A stretch of 14,945 nucleotides of DNA, taken from RYN-133 sp963754285 (GTDB taxonomy: Bacteria; Actinomycetota; Actinomycetes; Mycobacteriales; Jatrophihabitantaceae). A program made the position numbers and the translations under genes. This document shows, one piece after another, positions 7,028 to 13,857 of this stretch (position 1 is its first letter; every line of letters starts with the position of its first letter). The stretch covers positions 1 through 14,945 of the forward strand of contig CAVWFN010000017.1 of NCBI GenBank assembly GCA_963754285.1, given 5' to 3'. The notes beneath the pieces were generated by a model. It did not search any database, was not told where the DNA came from, and saw only the letters and a list, made by a program, of their open reading frames with translations.

Positions 7028-8376
7028 TTTTCGACCTTCACCACCTGTCCACGGAGCAGGGGGGCGGCGAGCATCGTCGCAATGGGAGGAACCTTCTGTG
7101 GTGTCGTGCCGTAACTGCTCGCGATGAGCGAGTTGACCATGGCGTTCTCGACGGGCGAGCCCATGGCACTTTGCGCGATCGCGGAGGAGTTCATGCCCTG
7201 CGACTTGCGCTGCGCGCACGGGTCGTTGGTCAGGGGCGCGCCGTCGTTGAGGCAGCGGTACTTCGGCGGGATCTGGAAGTAGCCGTTCTTGCCGATCGGT
7301 GCGGGATGGTCGGGCAGGCCGAAGCAGTTCGGTCCGAAGCCGGTGATGTACCTCGGTTGCTGGCCGGTCTTGTAGCCGCCCGCGTTGTTCGCGTCGAGGA
7401 CGATCTGCAGGTTGAACTGGTGGTTGCGCAGGATCGTGTCGGTCAGGTTGCCGAGCTTGTTCAGGCCGGCGAACAGACACGGGAACTCGGGTGAGTACGT
7501 GTCGAGCAGCGAGTAGATGCTCGCGCTGGTGTTGACCACGGTGATCATGCGCTGCTCGTTGTCGGCGAGGAAGCTGCGCAGCACGTTGGCGGTGTCGGTC
7601 GACGTCAGGAACAGCTGCGAGATGGAGTCGCGCTTCTCGATGGTCGTGCGCGCAGAAGTCTCGAGATTGCGGAACGTCTGCAGTAGGTCGGGCGCGACGC
7701 CGTTGTACTCCTGGGCGACGTTGCCCAGCTTCACGATGTCGCTGACCATCTGTTTGGCGTGCGGATTCAGCTGCTTCAGATAGCTGTCGAGTTGGACGAG
7801 CGAGTGCCCGAGTTCTGTGCCTCGGCCCTGCAGCGCCTCGGCGATCGCGGTGAGGGTCGCGTTGAGCTCGGCCGGTTGAACAGCGGTGAGCAGCGGGAGC
7901 AGGTCGCCGAACACCTTTTGCGCCTCGAGGGCGCCCTTGGTTCGGTCCTGTGCAATGACGTCACCGCCCTTGATCGCCGGCCCGGGATCGGGCGGGATCT
8001 CGAGCGCGACGTACTGCTCACCGAAGATCGTCTTGGGCAGGATCTGCGCCGAGACGTTCTGCGGGATCTCTTTGACCATGCTCGGCTCTAGGGCGAGGGT
8101 CACGCTGACGCATTCGCGGTTCGGGTCGGCGCACGCGCTGCCGGAGGCGACGTTGACGTCGCGCACCTCGCCGACGATCAGACCGCGTTCCTTCACGTCG
8201 GACGAGGCCTGCAGCTCGTTGCCGGTGTGATCGGTCTTGAGCGTCACGAGCACGACCGGGGTGAACTTCTTCTGGTAGATCGCGATCGACAGCCAGATCA
8301 GCGACCCGATGACCACCAGGTAGCCGATGCCGAGCGCGCGCCGCAGCACGACGCTCTTGAACGATTCCTTGGCCAT
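7024..8376 (-). CDS. mceA: Mce family protein MceA
   Basis: A 450-residue Mce protein, first in the Mce series. I take ATG 8376 (MAKESFKSVVLRRALG) as start: it lies 2 bases after the yrbEB stop and directly precedes the expected basic tail and membrane anchor (about 14-34, ALGIGYLVVIGSLIWLSIAIY). The frame is open for another ~247 codons upstream, but that stretch overlaps yrbEB and is shadow sequence. The MCE domain spans about 41-133 and contains an insertion with a possible disulfide pair (Cys82, Cys89) between GEVRDVNVASGS and VSVTLALEP; TIFGEQYVALEIPP marks its end. A helical tunnel region follows to about 310. The C-terminus has Cys-containing loops (SPEFPCLFAGLNKLG, GPNCFGLPDHP, YRCLNDGAPLTNDPC). 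Role: tube subunit that may also receive substrate. Which lipid is carried cannot be told from sequence. Confidence 0.94.
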   Translation of the reverse strand: MAKESFKSVVLRRALGIGYLVVIGSLIWLSIAIYQKKFTPVVLVTLKTDHTGNELQASSDVKERGLIVGEVRDVNVASGSACADPNRECVSVTLALEPSMVKEIPQNVSAQILPKTIFGEQYVALEIPPDPGPAIKGGDVIAQDRTKGALEAQKVFGDLLPLLTAVQPAELNATLTAIAEALQGRGTELGHSLVQLDSYLKQLNPHAKQMVSDIVKLGNVAQEYNGVAPDLLQTFRNLETSARTTIEKRDSISQLFLTSTDTANVLRSFLADNEQRMITVVNTSASIYSLLDTYSPEFPCLFAGLNKLGNLTDTILRNHQFNLQIVLDANNAGGYKTGQQPRYITGFGPNCFGLPDHPAPIGKNGYFQIPPKYRCLNDGAPLTNDPCAQRKSQGMNSSAIAQSAMGSPVENAMVNSLIASSYGTTPQKVPPIATMLAAPLLRGQVVKVEK

Positions 8377-8378
8377 AG

Positions 8379-9221
8379 CTACCCGGCCAACCTGACGCTG
8401 ACGGTCGAGCCCCAGATCGCGAGGGACAGGAAGAAGTCGATGATGTTGATGATGACGATCGCGCTGCGCACCGCACGTCCGACGGCGACGCCCACGCCTG
8501 CCGGACCGCCGCTCGCGGTGTAGCCGTAGAAGCAGTGGATGAGGATCACCGCGATCGCGAAGATCAACACCTTCACGAAGGACCAGACGACGTCCAGTGG
8601 CGGCAAGAACAGATGGAAGTAGTGCGAATAGGTGCCGGGTGACTGCCCGAAGTAGAAGACCTCGATCGAATACGTGGCGATGTAGGACGACATCAGCCCG
8701 ATCACGTACAGCGGGACGACGGCGATCAGGCCGGCGAGGATTCGCGTGGTCACGAGGTAGGGCAGGCTCGGCACGGCCATGACCTCGAGCGCGTCGATCT
8801 CTTCGCTGATGCGCATGGCGCCGAGCTGCGCGGTGAAGCCGCACCCGACGGTGGCCGACAGGGCCAGTGCAGCGACCAGCGGTGCGATCTCGCGGGTGTT
8901 GAAGTAGGCGGACAGGAAGCCGGTGTAGGGGCCGATGCCGAGCTGGTCGAGGGCGGTGTAGCCCTGCAGACCGACCTCGGTGCCGGTGAAGAAGCACAGC
9001 GCGACGATGACGCCGATGGTTCCGCCGATGACTGCCAGCGAACCGCTGCCGAAGACGACCTCGGCGAGCAGCCGCATCGTCTCTTTCTTGTAGCGGCGAA
9101 TCGTGCGCGGCGTCCACGCCAGGGCGCGCAGGTAGAACGACATCTGCTCGCCAAGATTGTCGAGCAGGCCGACCGGTGCCTTGATGGCCCGGCGCGCGGT
9201 CGCGACGAAGTCGGAACTCAC
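8379..9221 (-). CDS. yrbEB: YrbE/MlaE-family permease B
   Basis: A 280-residue integral membrane protein of the MlaE/YrbE family, second permease of the Mce system. The GTG start at 9221 shares one base with the yrbEA stop (TAGTG), with AAGGGGAG just upstream. The N-terminal amphipathic interfacial helix (LLDNLGEQMSFYLRALAWTP, about 19-38) is followed by about five hydrophobic segments (about 58-79, 112-131, 157-182, 211-237 and 252-275). The family's conserved cytoplasmic coupling segment is clear: GAMRISEEIDALEVMAVP (134-150), the E-x-D-A-L/M-x-x-M motif that contacts the ATPase. Role: pairs with YrbEA to form the membrane channel that takes lipid from the Mce tube and is driven by the ATPase encoded at the operon head. 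mceA begins 2 bases downstream. Confidence 0.95.
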   Translation of the reverse strand: MSSDFVATARRAIKAPVGLLDNLGEQMSFYLRALAWTPRTIRRYKKETMRLLAEVVFGSGSLAVIGGTIGVIVALCFFTGTEVGLQGYTALDQLGIGPYTGFLSAYFNTREIAPLVAALALSATVGCGFTAQLGAMRISEEIDALEVMAVPSLPYLVTTRILAGLIAVVPLYVIGLMSSYIATYSIEVFYFGQSPGTYSHYFHLFLPPLDVVWSFVKVLIFAIAVILIHCFYGYTASGGPAGVGVAVGRAVRSAIVIINIIDFFLSLAIWGSTVSVRLAG

Positions 9222-9997
9222 TAGCTCCCCTTCGCCGGGACGATCTCGAAGTACACGGCCGTGATGACGAAGTTGACGACGAACAGCAGCAGGAAGGTGA
9301 TGACGACCGACTGGTTCACCGCGTCGCCGACGCCCTTGGGGCCGCCACCGGCGTTGAGGCCCTTGTAGGAGGCGACCACACCGGCGATCAGCCCGAAGAT
9401 CAACGCCTTCAGCTCGCCGGTGTAGAGGTCGGGTAGCTGCGCCAACGCCGAGAACGAGGCGAGATAGGCGCCGGGCGTGCCGCCTTGCAGGATCACGTTG
9501 AAGAAGTAACCGCCTGCGACACCGACGACGCAGACGAGGCCGTTGAGGGCGGTCGAGACGAGCATGCAGCCGAGCACGCGCGGCACCACGAGGCGTTGGA
9601 CGGGCGAGATACCGAGCACCTCCATGGCGTCGATCTCGTCACGGATCTTGCGGCTGCCGAGGTCGGCACAGATCGCCGAACCACCGGCGCCGGAGATCAG
9701 CAGGGCGCACACGATCGGGCTCGCTTCGCGCACGATGGCGAGCACGCTTGCCGCACCGACGAACGACTGCGCGCCGATCTGCGTGGACAGGCTGCCGAGC
9801 TGCAGCGCGATGACCGCGCCGAACGGAATGGCGACCAGGGATGTCGGGACGATGGTGACGCTCGCGATGAACCAGGCCTGCTCGATGAACTCGCGCACCT
9901 GGAACGGGCGCTTGAACGTGAGGCGCCCGACGTCGAGGAACAGCGCGAACAGGCGACCTACCTGCCGCACTCCCCCGACGGGTGAGAGCGAGACCAT
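9221..9997 (-). CDS. yrbEA: YrbE/MlaE-family permease A
   Basis: A 258-residue MlaE/YrbE permease, first of the pair. The ATG at 9997 is 6 bases after the ATPase stop, with GGGCGGGG upstream as a weak ribosome site. An amphipathic N-terminal helix (about 10-40) precedes about five membrane segments (about 42-67, 80-110, 137-165, 195-213 and 228-250). The conserved coupling segment is REASPIVCALLISGAGGSAI then RKIRDEIDAMEVLGISP (about 90-132), matching the E-x-D-A-M-x-x-L/M-G-x-x-P motif of MlaE proteins. A GGGPKGVGDAVNQSVV loop (about 217-232) is also typical. Role: forms the inner-membrane permease with YrbEB in the Mce importer. Actinobacterial loci always carry two different YrbE genes side by side, as here. 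Confidence 0.95.
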   Translation of the reverse strand: MVSLSPVGGVRQVGRLFALFLDVGRLTFKRPFQVREFIEQAWFIASVTIVPTSLVAIPFGAVIALQLGSLSTQIGAQSFVGAASVLAIVREASPIVCALLISGAGGSAICADLGSRKIRDEIDAMEVLGISPVQRLVVPRVLGCMLVSTALNGLVCVVGVAGGYFFNVILQGGTPGAYLASFSALAQLPDLYTGELKALIFGLIAGVVASYKGLNAGGGPKGVGDAVNQSVVITFLLLFVVNFVITAVYFEIVPAKGS

Positions 9998-10003
9998 CCG
10001 GCG

Positions 10004-11116
10004 CTAACCCCGCCCGCTCGCGGAGTCTGCGGTCTGCGAGTTGTCGGACGAGCCGGCGGTCGCGGCCGGCGACACTTCGGCAAGTTGCTCGTCGCTCATC
10101 GACTGGGTGATCTCATCGGCCTTGCGACGACGCTCCTCGTCGTCCTCGAGCGCGCGCTGGATCGCCTGCTGGGCGTCCTCGGGCAGCGTGTGCATCAGAT
10201 CCCTGACGCGTTGCTGCCTGCGCAGTGCGCCCTTGCGCTCGGGCACACCCGGCGAGGGCTGCATCTGCGGCGGGATGCCTTCGACCTCTTCGACTCCGCC
10301 GGCGTGGTGACCCGCCTCGAACATGGCCTTCTCGGCCGCCATCGTCGCGGAGTCCTTCTCCTCGCTCATGCCGATCGGGCCGTCCATACGGCCGTTGAGG
10401 AACTGCTTGACGACCGGCTCCTCGCTGGTGAGCAGCACCTCGCGAGGTCCGAACATCACCAGCTCGCGACGGAACAGCATCCCGAGGTTGTCGGGCACTG
10501 TGCGCGCGAGGGTGATGTTGTGCGTGACGATCAGGAACGTCGCGTCGGTCTGCGCGTTGATGTCGAGGAACAGCTGGCTGATGTAGGTGGTGCGGACGGG
10601 ATCGAGGCCGGAGTCGGGCTCGTCGACCAGGATGATCTCGGGGTCGAGCACGAGTGCGCGGGCCAGGCCGGCGCGCTTACGCATACCGCCGGAGATCTCA
10701 CCGGGCAGCTTCTTCTGCGCGCCCTGGAGACCGACCATCTCCATCTTCTCGTTCACGATGTCCGAGATTTCCTTCTCGGACTTCTTGGTGTGCTCGCGCA
10801 GCGGGAAGGCGACGTTGTCGTACAAGGTCATCGAGCCGAACAGCGCGCCGTCCTGGAACAGCACGCCGAACAGCTTGCGGGTCTCGTAGAGAGAGCGCTC
10901 GGAGCAGTGCGCGATGTCGACGTCGCGGATGAACACCGAGCCCTTGTCCGGCTTGAGCAACCCGATCAGGGTCTTCAGGAACACCGACTTGCCCGTACCG
11001 GACGGTCCCAGCAACGCCGAGACTTCACCCGGAGGCAACGTGAGCGTCACATCACCCCAAATACGCTGGCTCCCGAAGGACTTGGTCAGATCGGTGACGG
11101 CGACCTCGACACCCAC
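10004..11116 (-). CDS. mceG: MceG/Mkl-type ABC ATPase of the Mce transporter
   Basis: A 370-residue ABC ATPase. I place the start at GTG 11116 because AAGGAG lies 8 bases upstream (11130-11125); a longer reading to 11158 would add 14 unconserved residues and contain this ribosome site. Motifs: Walker A GPSGTGKS (37-44), Q-loop Gln88 (LFQDGALF), signature SGGMRKR (142-148) in the MlaF/Mkl form rather than SGGQ, Walker B IILVDE (161-166), D-loop SGLD (169-172) and H-loop His199 (VTHN). After about residue 255 a charged, Ser/Glu/Gln-rich extension of ~115 residues follows, probably partly helical, as in Mkl proteins (about 350-360 residues). Role: hydrolyses ATP to power lipid transfer through YrbEA/B. 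It heads the operon and is followed by yrbEA after 6 bases. In M. tuberculosis the homologue is encoded away from the mce operons. Confidence 0.95.
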   Translation of the reverse strand: MGVEVAVTDLTKSFGSQRIWGDVTLTLPPGEVSALLGPSGTGKSVFLKTLIGLLKPDKGSVFIRDVDIAHCSERSLYETRKLFGVLFQDGALFGSMTLYDNVAFPLREHTKKSEKEISDIVNEKMEMVGLQGAQKKLPGEISGGMRKRAGLARALVLDPEIILVDEPDSGLDPVRTTYISQLFLDINAQTDATFLIVTHNITLARTVPDNLGMLFRRELVMFGPREVLLTSEEPVVKQFLNGRMDGPIGMSEEKDSATMAAEKAMFEAGHHAGGVEEVEGIPPQMQPSPGVPERKGALRRQQRVRDLMHTLPEDAQQAIQRALEDDEERRRKADEITQSMSDEQLAEVSPAATAGSSDNSQTADSASGRG

Positions 11117-11124
11117 GACCCTGT

Positions 11125-11130
11125 CTCCTT
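11125..11130 (-). promoter_or_regulatory. ribosome binding site of mceG
   Basis: AAGGAG on the minus strand, 8 bases before GTG 11116. It decides the start of the ATPase gene against the longer open frame. Confidence 0.8.
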
Positions 11131-11154
11131 CCTCGGCCCGGCGACCGAACGGCC

Positions 11155-11184
11155 CCACGCAGGACCTGCGGTGGCGCGCGCCAC
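11155..11184. promoter_or_regulatory. two adjacent dyads upstream of the mce operon (possible operator or leader hairpins)
   Basis: The first dyad has arms CCACGCAGG and CCTGCGGTGG around one base (11155-11174), pairing fully except for one extra G. The second is a perfect 14-base palindrome GTGGCGCGCGCCAC (11171-11184). They overlap by 4 bases and end about 40 bases before the ATPase GTG. The spacing suits a repressor site or an mRNA leader hairpin; which one depends on the unmapped transcription start. Confidence 0.45.
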
Positions 11185-11454
11185 ACCGACGACGCCGGTG
11201 TCACTACGCTCAACGACTGCCCTACTGAACGGTAACGCCCGCAAATAGTCCAGCCGGGACACACTGTCGCATATTTTCACCAAGACCGCGCGAGGGCTGT
11301 TGAGGGGTTGTCAGCGCGGACGTGATACCCCCGGCGTTGTCACGTGTAACGCGCTGAGCTTCGGCTGAAGGCCCGCTTTGTCGGGGCTGTACCAACCTGG
11401 GGTGTGCGCTGGTGAGACGCGCGTCGCACGGCGTGCCCGGCGCCGGCCCTGCGG

Positions 11455-11460
11455 TACCGT
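11455..11460 (+). promoter_or_regulatory. probable -10 element of a leaderless amidase transcript
   Basis: TACCGT fits the actinobacterial TANNNT -10 pattern and sits at -12 to -7 relative to the GTG at 11467, so transcription would begin at or next to the start codon. No Shine-Dalgarno sequence precedes that GTG, which agrees with a leaderless mRNA. The CCGGCGCCGG palindrome at 11437-11446 falls in the -35 region and could be a regulator site. Confidence 0.5.
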
Positions 11461-11466
11461 CACGCC

Positions 11467-12897
11467 GTGTCGCTGACCCACCTGTCCGCGCTCGAGTTGG
11501 CAGCAGCGATCCGCGAGCGCCGGGTCAGCGCGGTCGAGGTCGTGGACGCGCACATTGCGGTGCTGGAGCGCATCGCCGACCGCAACGCCCTCGCCGAATC
11601 GCGCTTCGACCTGGCCCGCGAGGAAGCCGTCAGAGCCGACGAGCGCGTCGCCGCGGACGAGCCCGACCTGCCGCCGTTGCTCGGCGTCCCGGCGACGATC
11701 AAGGAGTTGATCGCGGTCGAGGGGATGCCGCACACCGGTGGCTTCCCGCACCGGCGCGGGTTCCGCGAGCCGGCCGACGCCCCGGTGGTGGCGCGGCTGC
11801 GCGGCGCGGGCGCCATCGTGCTCGGCGTCGGCAACACACCCGGGCCGTTCTACTGGCTCGAGACGAACAACCGCATCTACGGACGCACGTCCAACGCCTA
11901 TGACCCCGAACGCACCGCCGGCGGGTCGTCCGGCGGCGACGGCGCGATGGTCGGCTCCGGCGCGGCGCCGATCGCCCTGGGCTCGGACATGGGTGGATCG
12001 ATCCGCGTCCCCGCCTTCGTCAACGGGATCTTCGGGCATCTGCCCTCGCCCGGTCTCGTCCCGATCACCGGGCACTTCCCGATGCCGTCCGGTCAGATCC
12101 GGCGCACCCTGTTCATCGGGCCGCTCGCCCGGCGGGCGCGAGATCTCGCGCCGGTGCTGCGCATCATCGCCGGACCGGACGGCCACGACCCCTATGCGGT
12201 CACGATGCCGCTGGGCGACCCCAACACGGTGGCGGTGTCAGGGCTGCCCGTGCTCGTCGCCAGTGAGACCTCGACGCTGCCACTGCAGCCGGTGATCGCG
12301 CAGGCGCTCGATCGCGCCGCGCGGCTGCTCGGCGACGCCGGCGCGAAGGTCGAGGAGGTGAAGCTGCGCAGCCTGCGCTGGGCGCTGGCCCAATTCGGCG
12401 CGGTCGCGTGGAGCGAGTTCGACCTGTTCGCGTCCTGGTCGGCGCTCACCGCGCCGACCAAGAAGCCGAGCCGGTCGCGTCCACCGCTGCGCATCGCCGC
12501 GCCGGCAGCCGTGCTGCAGCTGGTCGAATCGGCACCGCTGCAGTTCGTCCGGACGAGGGCCGCGCGCCGGCTCGTCGACGCCGCGCGCCGTGCGGCGGAC
12601 GCGCTGGCCACCACGATCGGCGACGGCGTGCTGCTGTACCCGCCGTTCCCGCGCGTCGCACCGCGGCACCGCACGACGCTGTGGCAGCCGTGGCTGGCGA
12701 CGAACACCGCCGTGTTCAACATGTTCGGTATGCCGGCGACGCAGGTACCGCTCGGGCTCACCGACGAGGGGCTGCCGCTCGGTGTCCAGGTCGTGTCGGC
12801 GCCCGGGCATGATCACGTGAGCATCGCCGTAGCCCTCGAACTGGAGCGGGCGGCGGGTGGTTGGGTGGATCCCCAGGACGTGAGGCGTGATGACTGA
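11467..12897 (+). CDS. amidase-signature family hydrolase
   Basis: A 476-residue amidase-signature enzyme that hydrolyses a carboxamide to acid plus ammonia or amine; the substrate cannot be told. The Ser-cisSer-Lys triad is complete: Lys79 (PATIKELIA), Ser154 in GGSSGGDGA, and nucleophile Ser178 in GSDMGGSIR. The 75- and 24-residue spacings equal those of known members such as GatA and FAAH, which also supports the GTG 11467 start, the most upstream start codon I see in this frame. The N-terminal helices (about 3-60) and a C-terminal part with GMPATQVPLGL and LPLGVQVVSAPGHD (about 420-450) are typical. It has no signal peptide, so it is cytoplasmic. It is not the GatA of a tRNA amidotransferase, since no gatB or gatC is adjacent. 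It is first gene of a four-gene cluster and its end overlaps the next start by 8 bases. Confidence 0.93.
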   Translation: MSLTHLSALELAAAIRERRVSAVEVVDAHIAVLERIADRNALAESRFDLAREEAVRADERVAADEPDLPPLLGVPATIKELIAVEGMPHTGGFPHRRGFREPADAPVVARLRGAGAIVLGVGNTPGPFYWLETNNRIYGRTSNAYDPERTAGGSSGGDGAMVGSGAAPIALGSDMGGSIRVPAFVNGIFGHLPSPGLVPITGHFPMPSGQIRRTLFIGPLARRARDLAPVLRIIAGPDGHDPYAVTMPLGDPNTVAVSGLPVLVASETSTLPLQPVIAQALDRAARLLGDAGAKVEEVKLRSLRWALAQFGAVAWSEFDLFASWSALTAPTKKPSRSRPPLRIAAPAAVLQLVESAPLQFVRTRAARRLVDAARRAADALATTIGDGVLLYPPFPRVAPRHRTTLWQPWLATNTAVFNMFGMPATQVPLGLTDEGLPLGVQVVSAPGHDHVSIAVALELERAAGGWVDPQDVRRDD

Positions 12898-13096
12898 TTC
12901 TCTCGAGCAGCTATTGGGCGCGGCACCCCCGGCCGGGGTGGCCGCGCTGTCCGACGCCGACCGGGCGCAGTTGCTGGCCGTGATCAAGAGCGCGCGTCGC
13001 AAGCAGGCCGAAGACCTCGAGGCGTCCTTCCACGCCACGCTCAAGCACGTCCCGTTCCCGCTGCGGGGCGTTGTGAAGAAAGCTTTGCTCGGGTGA
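12890..13096 (+). CDS. small conserved-looking protein of unknown function
   Basis: I do not recognise this 68-residue protein. The ATG at 12890 lies inside the end of the amidase gene (overlap of 8 bases) with GAGG and AGGA upstream. A GTG directly before it (12887) is an alternative start adding one residue. The sequence looks helical: an N-terminal DSLEQLLGAAPPAG segment, a LSDADRAQLLAVIKSARRKQAEDLEASF amphipathic helix rich in Arg/Lys/Glu, and a basic C-terminus with HVPFPLRGVVKKALLG. There are no cysteines, membrane segment or signal peptide. Its stop overlaps the next gene as GTGA. Tight packing at both ends supports a real, translated gene and a role tied to its neighbours, possibly as a partner of the next helical protein. 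It is too short and dissimilar for GatC. Confidence 0.75.
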   Translation: MTDSLEQLLGAAPPAGVAALSDADRAQLLAVIKSARRKQAEDLEASFHATLKHVPFPLRGVVKKALLG

Positions 13097-13857
13097 GCAC
13101 CTCGACGGCGGAGATCTTCAAGCTCGCGCACCAGCTGGGCGTCGACTCGTCCACCCTCGACTTCCTGGCGCCGCTGCCCGTCGACGACCTGCGCACGCTG
13201 CGGCAGCAGATCGGCGACTACCTGTTCGAGGCCGACAAGCACCACTTCACGAAGGTCGCGGCGATCTCGCGGCTCGTCCCGGTCGCGATCGCGGCGAAGG
13301 TGACCGAGTTCGCGCTGCCGCCGATGATCGCTGCCCGGACGGCCGAGTTGCTGGATCCGGCCAAGGCGGCCGAGATGGTGGGGCGGTTGTCCGACGGCTA
13401 TCTCGCGGACGTGAGCGCGGCGATGGACCCGACGCGGGCGCCCGAGGTGATCGCGCGCATCCCCCCGGCGCACGTGTCGAAGGTCGGCGCCGAGTTGGCC
13501 CGGCGCGGCGAATGGGTGGTGATGGGCGGCTTCGTGTCGGTCGTGTCGGGCCCGTCGCTGCAGGCGGCCGTCGCCGAACTGAGCGGCGAGGAACTGCTGC
13601 GCGTCGGGTTCGTGCTCGACGACCTGAACCGGATGGACGAGATCGCAGCGTTGCTGTCCGACGAACAACTCGATGGGATGTTGGGCGCCGCGGTCGAGCA
13701 CGACCTGTGGGCCGAGTTGGACGGAGTGCTGGCGAGCCTGACCGGCAAGCAGGCGGACCGCATCGCCGGTCGCTACGCGCTGGCGGCCGCGCAGACGCGG
13801 GCGGAGATCGACGCCGCACCGCTCAGCGCCGAGGCACGGGCGGCGCTGGCTGCGTGA
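13093..13857 (+). CDS. helical-repeat protein of unknown function (MgtE N-domain-like solenoid)
   Basis: A 254-residue soluble protein that I cannot assign to a function. The GTG start overlaps the previous stop (GTGA), with only a weak purine stretch upstream, so reinitiation is likely. From about residue 60 the sequence is a series of short helices with recurring Ala/Leu/Asp patterns such as PPMIAARTAELLDPAKAAEM, VGRLSDGYLADVSAAMDPTR, and APEVIARIPPAHVSKVGAEL. These resemble the right-handed solenoid of the MgtE N-terminal domain, though no MgtE membrane or CBS part exists. The first ~60 residues hold two further helices (LPVDDLRTLRQQIGDYLFEADKHHFTKV). There are no cysteines, catalytic motifs, signal peptide or membrane segment. 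The stop overlaps the asparaginase start as GTGA. The solenoid suggests a scaffold or binding protein; that is inference only. Confidence 0.85.
   Translation: MSTSTAEIFKLAHQLGVDSSTLDFLAPLPVDDLRTLRQQIGDYLFEADKHHFTKVAAISRLVPVAIAAKVTEFALPPMIAARTAELLDPAKAAEMVGRLSDGYLADVSAAMDPTRAPEVIARIPPAHVSKVGAELARRGEWVVMGGFVSVVSGPSLQAAVAELSGEELLRVGFVLDDLNRMDEIAALLSDEQLDGMLGAAVEHDLWAELDGVLASLTGKQADRIAGRYALAAAQTRAEIDAAPLSAEARAALAA

Larger units (their letters stand above)
11117..11466. promoter_or_regulatory. divergent intergenic control region between the mce and amidase operons
   Basis: No credible gene lies here. The mce side holds the ATPase ribosome site (11125-11130) and two adjacent dyads (11155-11184). 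The middle has short AT-rich patches unusual for this DNA (11241-11250, 11269-11281). A TACCGT hexamer on the minus strand (11234-11229) could be an mce -10 element, but no good -35 is visible. On the plus strand, TTGAGG and TGATAC with a 17-base spacer (11300-11328) form a weak promoter-like pair, and CACGTG occurs at 11341. Close to the amidase start are a CCGGCGCCGG palindrome (11437-11446) and a second TACCGT (11455-11460). Confidence 0.5.

Noticed and set aside
5732..7114. 460-codon plus-strand open frame opposite mceB/mceC
   Set aside because: Antisense shadow lacking any recognisable motif.
6002..7480. 492-codon reading of mceB
   Set aside because: The extension overlaps the mceA 3' end in another frame. 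ATG 7027 has a good ribosome site and the ATGA overlap.
7024..9117. 697-codon minus-strand frame suggesting a fusion upstream of MceA
   Set aside because: The extra N-terminal part overlaps yrbEB in another frame and is Arg/His-rich; the MceA anchor begins properly at ATG 8376.
11117..11466. KstR-type sterol regulator site that would mark a cholesterol (Mce4-like) locus
   Set aside because: No AAC-nn-GTT centred palindrome of the expected form was found; the AACGGTAAC at 11228-11236 does not fit.
11412..11903. 163-codon plus-strand frame at the amidase 5' end
   Set aside because: An Arg/Ala/Gly-rich out-of-frame product; the amidase frame carries the catalytic lysine and correct spacing.
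11467..13096. GatA-GatC-like pair of a tRNA amidotransferase
   Set aside because: The small protein does not resemble GatC and no GatB is present; the amidase is better called by family only.
12238..13701. 487-codon minus-strand open frame opposite the amidase and solenoid genes
   Set aside because: His/Arg/Gln-rich shadow product; the plus-strand genes have full family motifs and coupled starts and stops.
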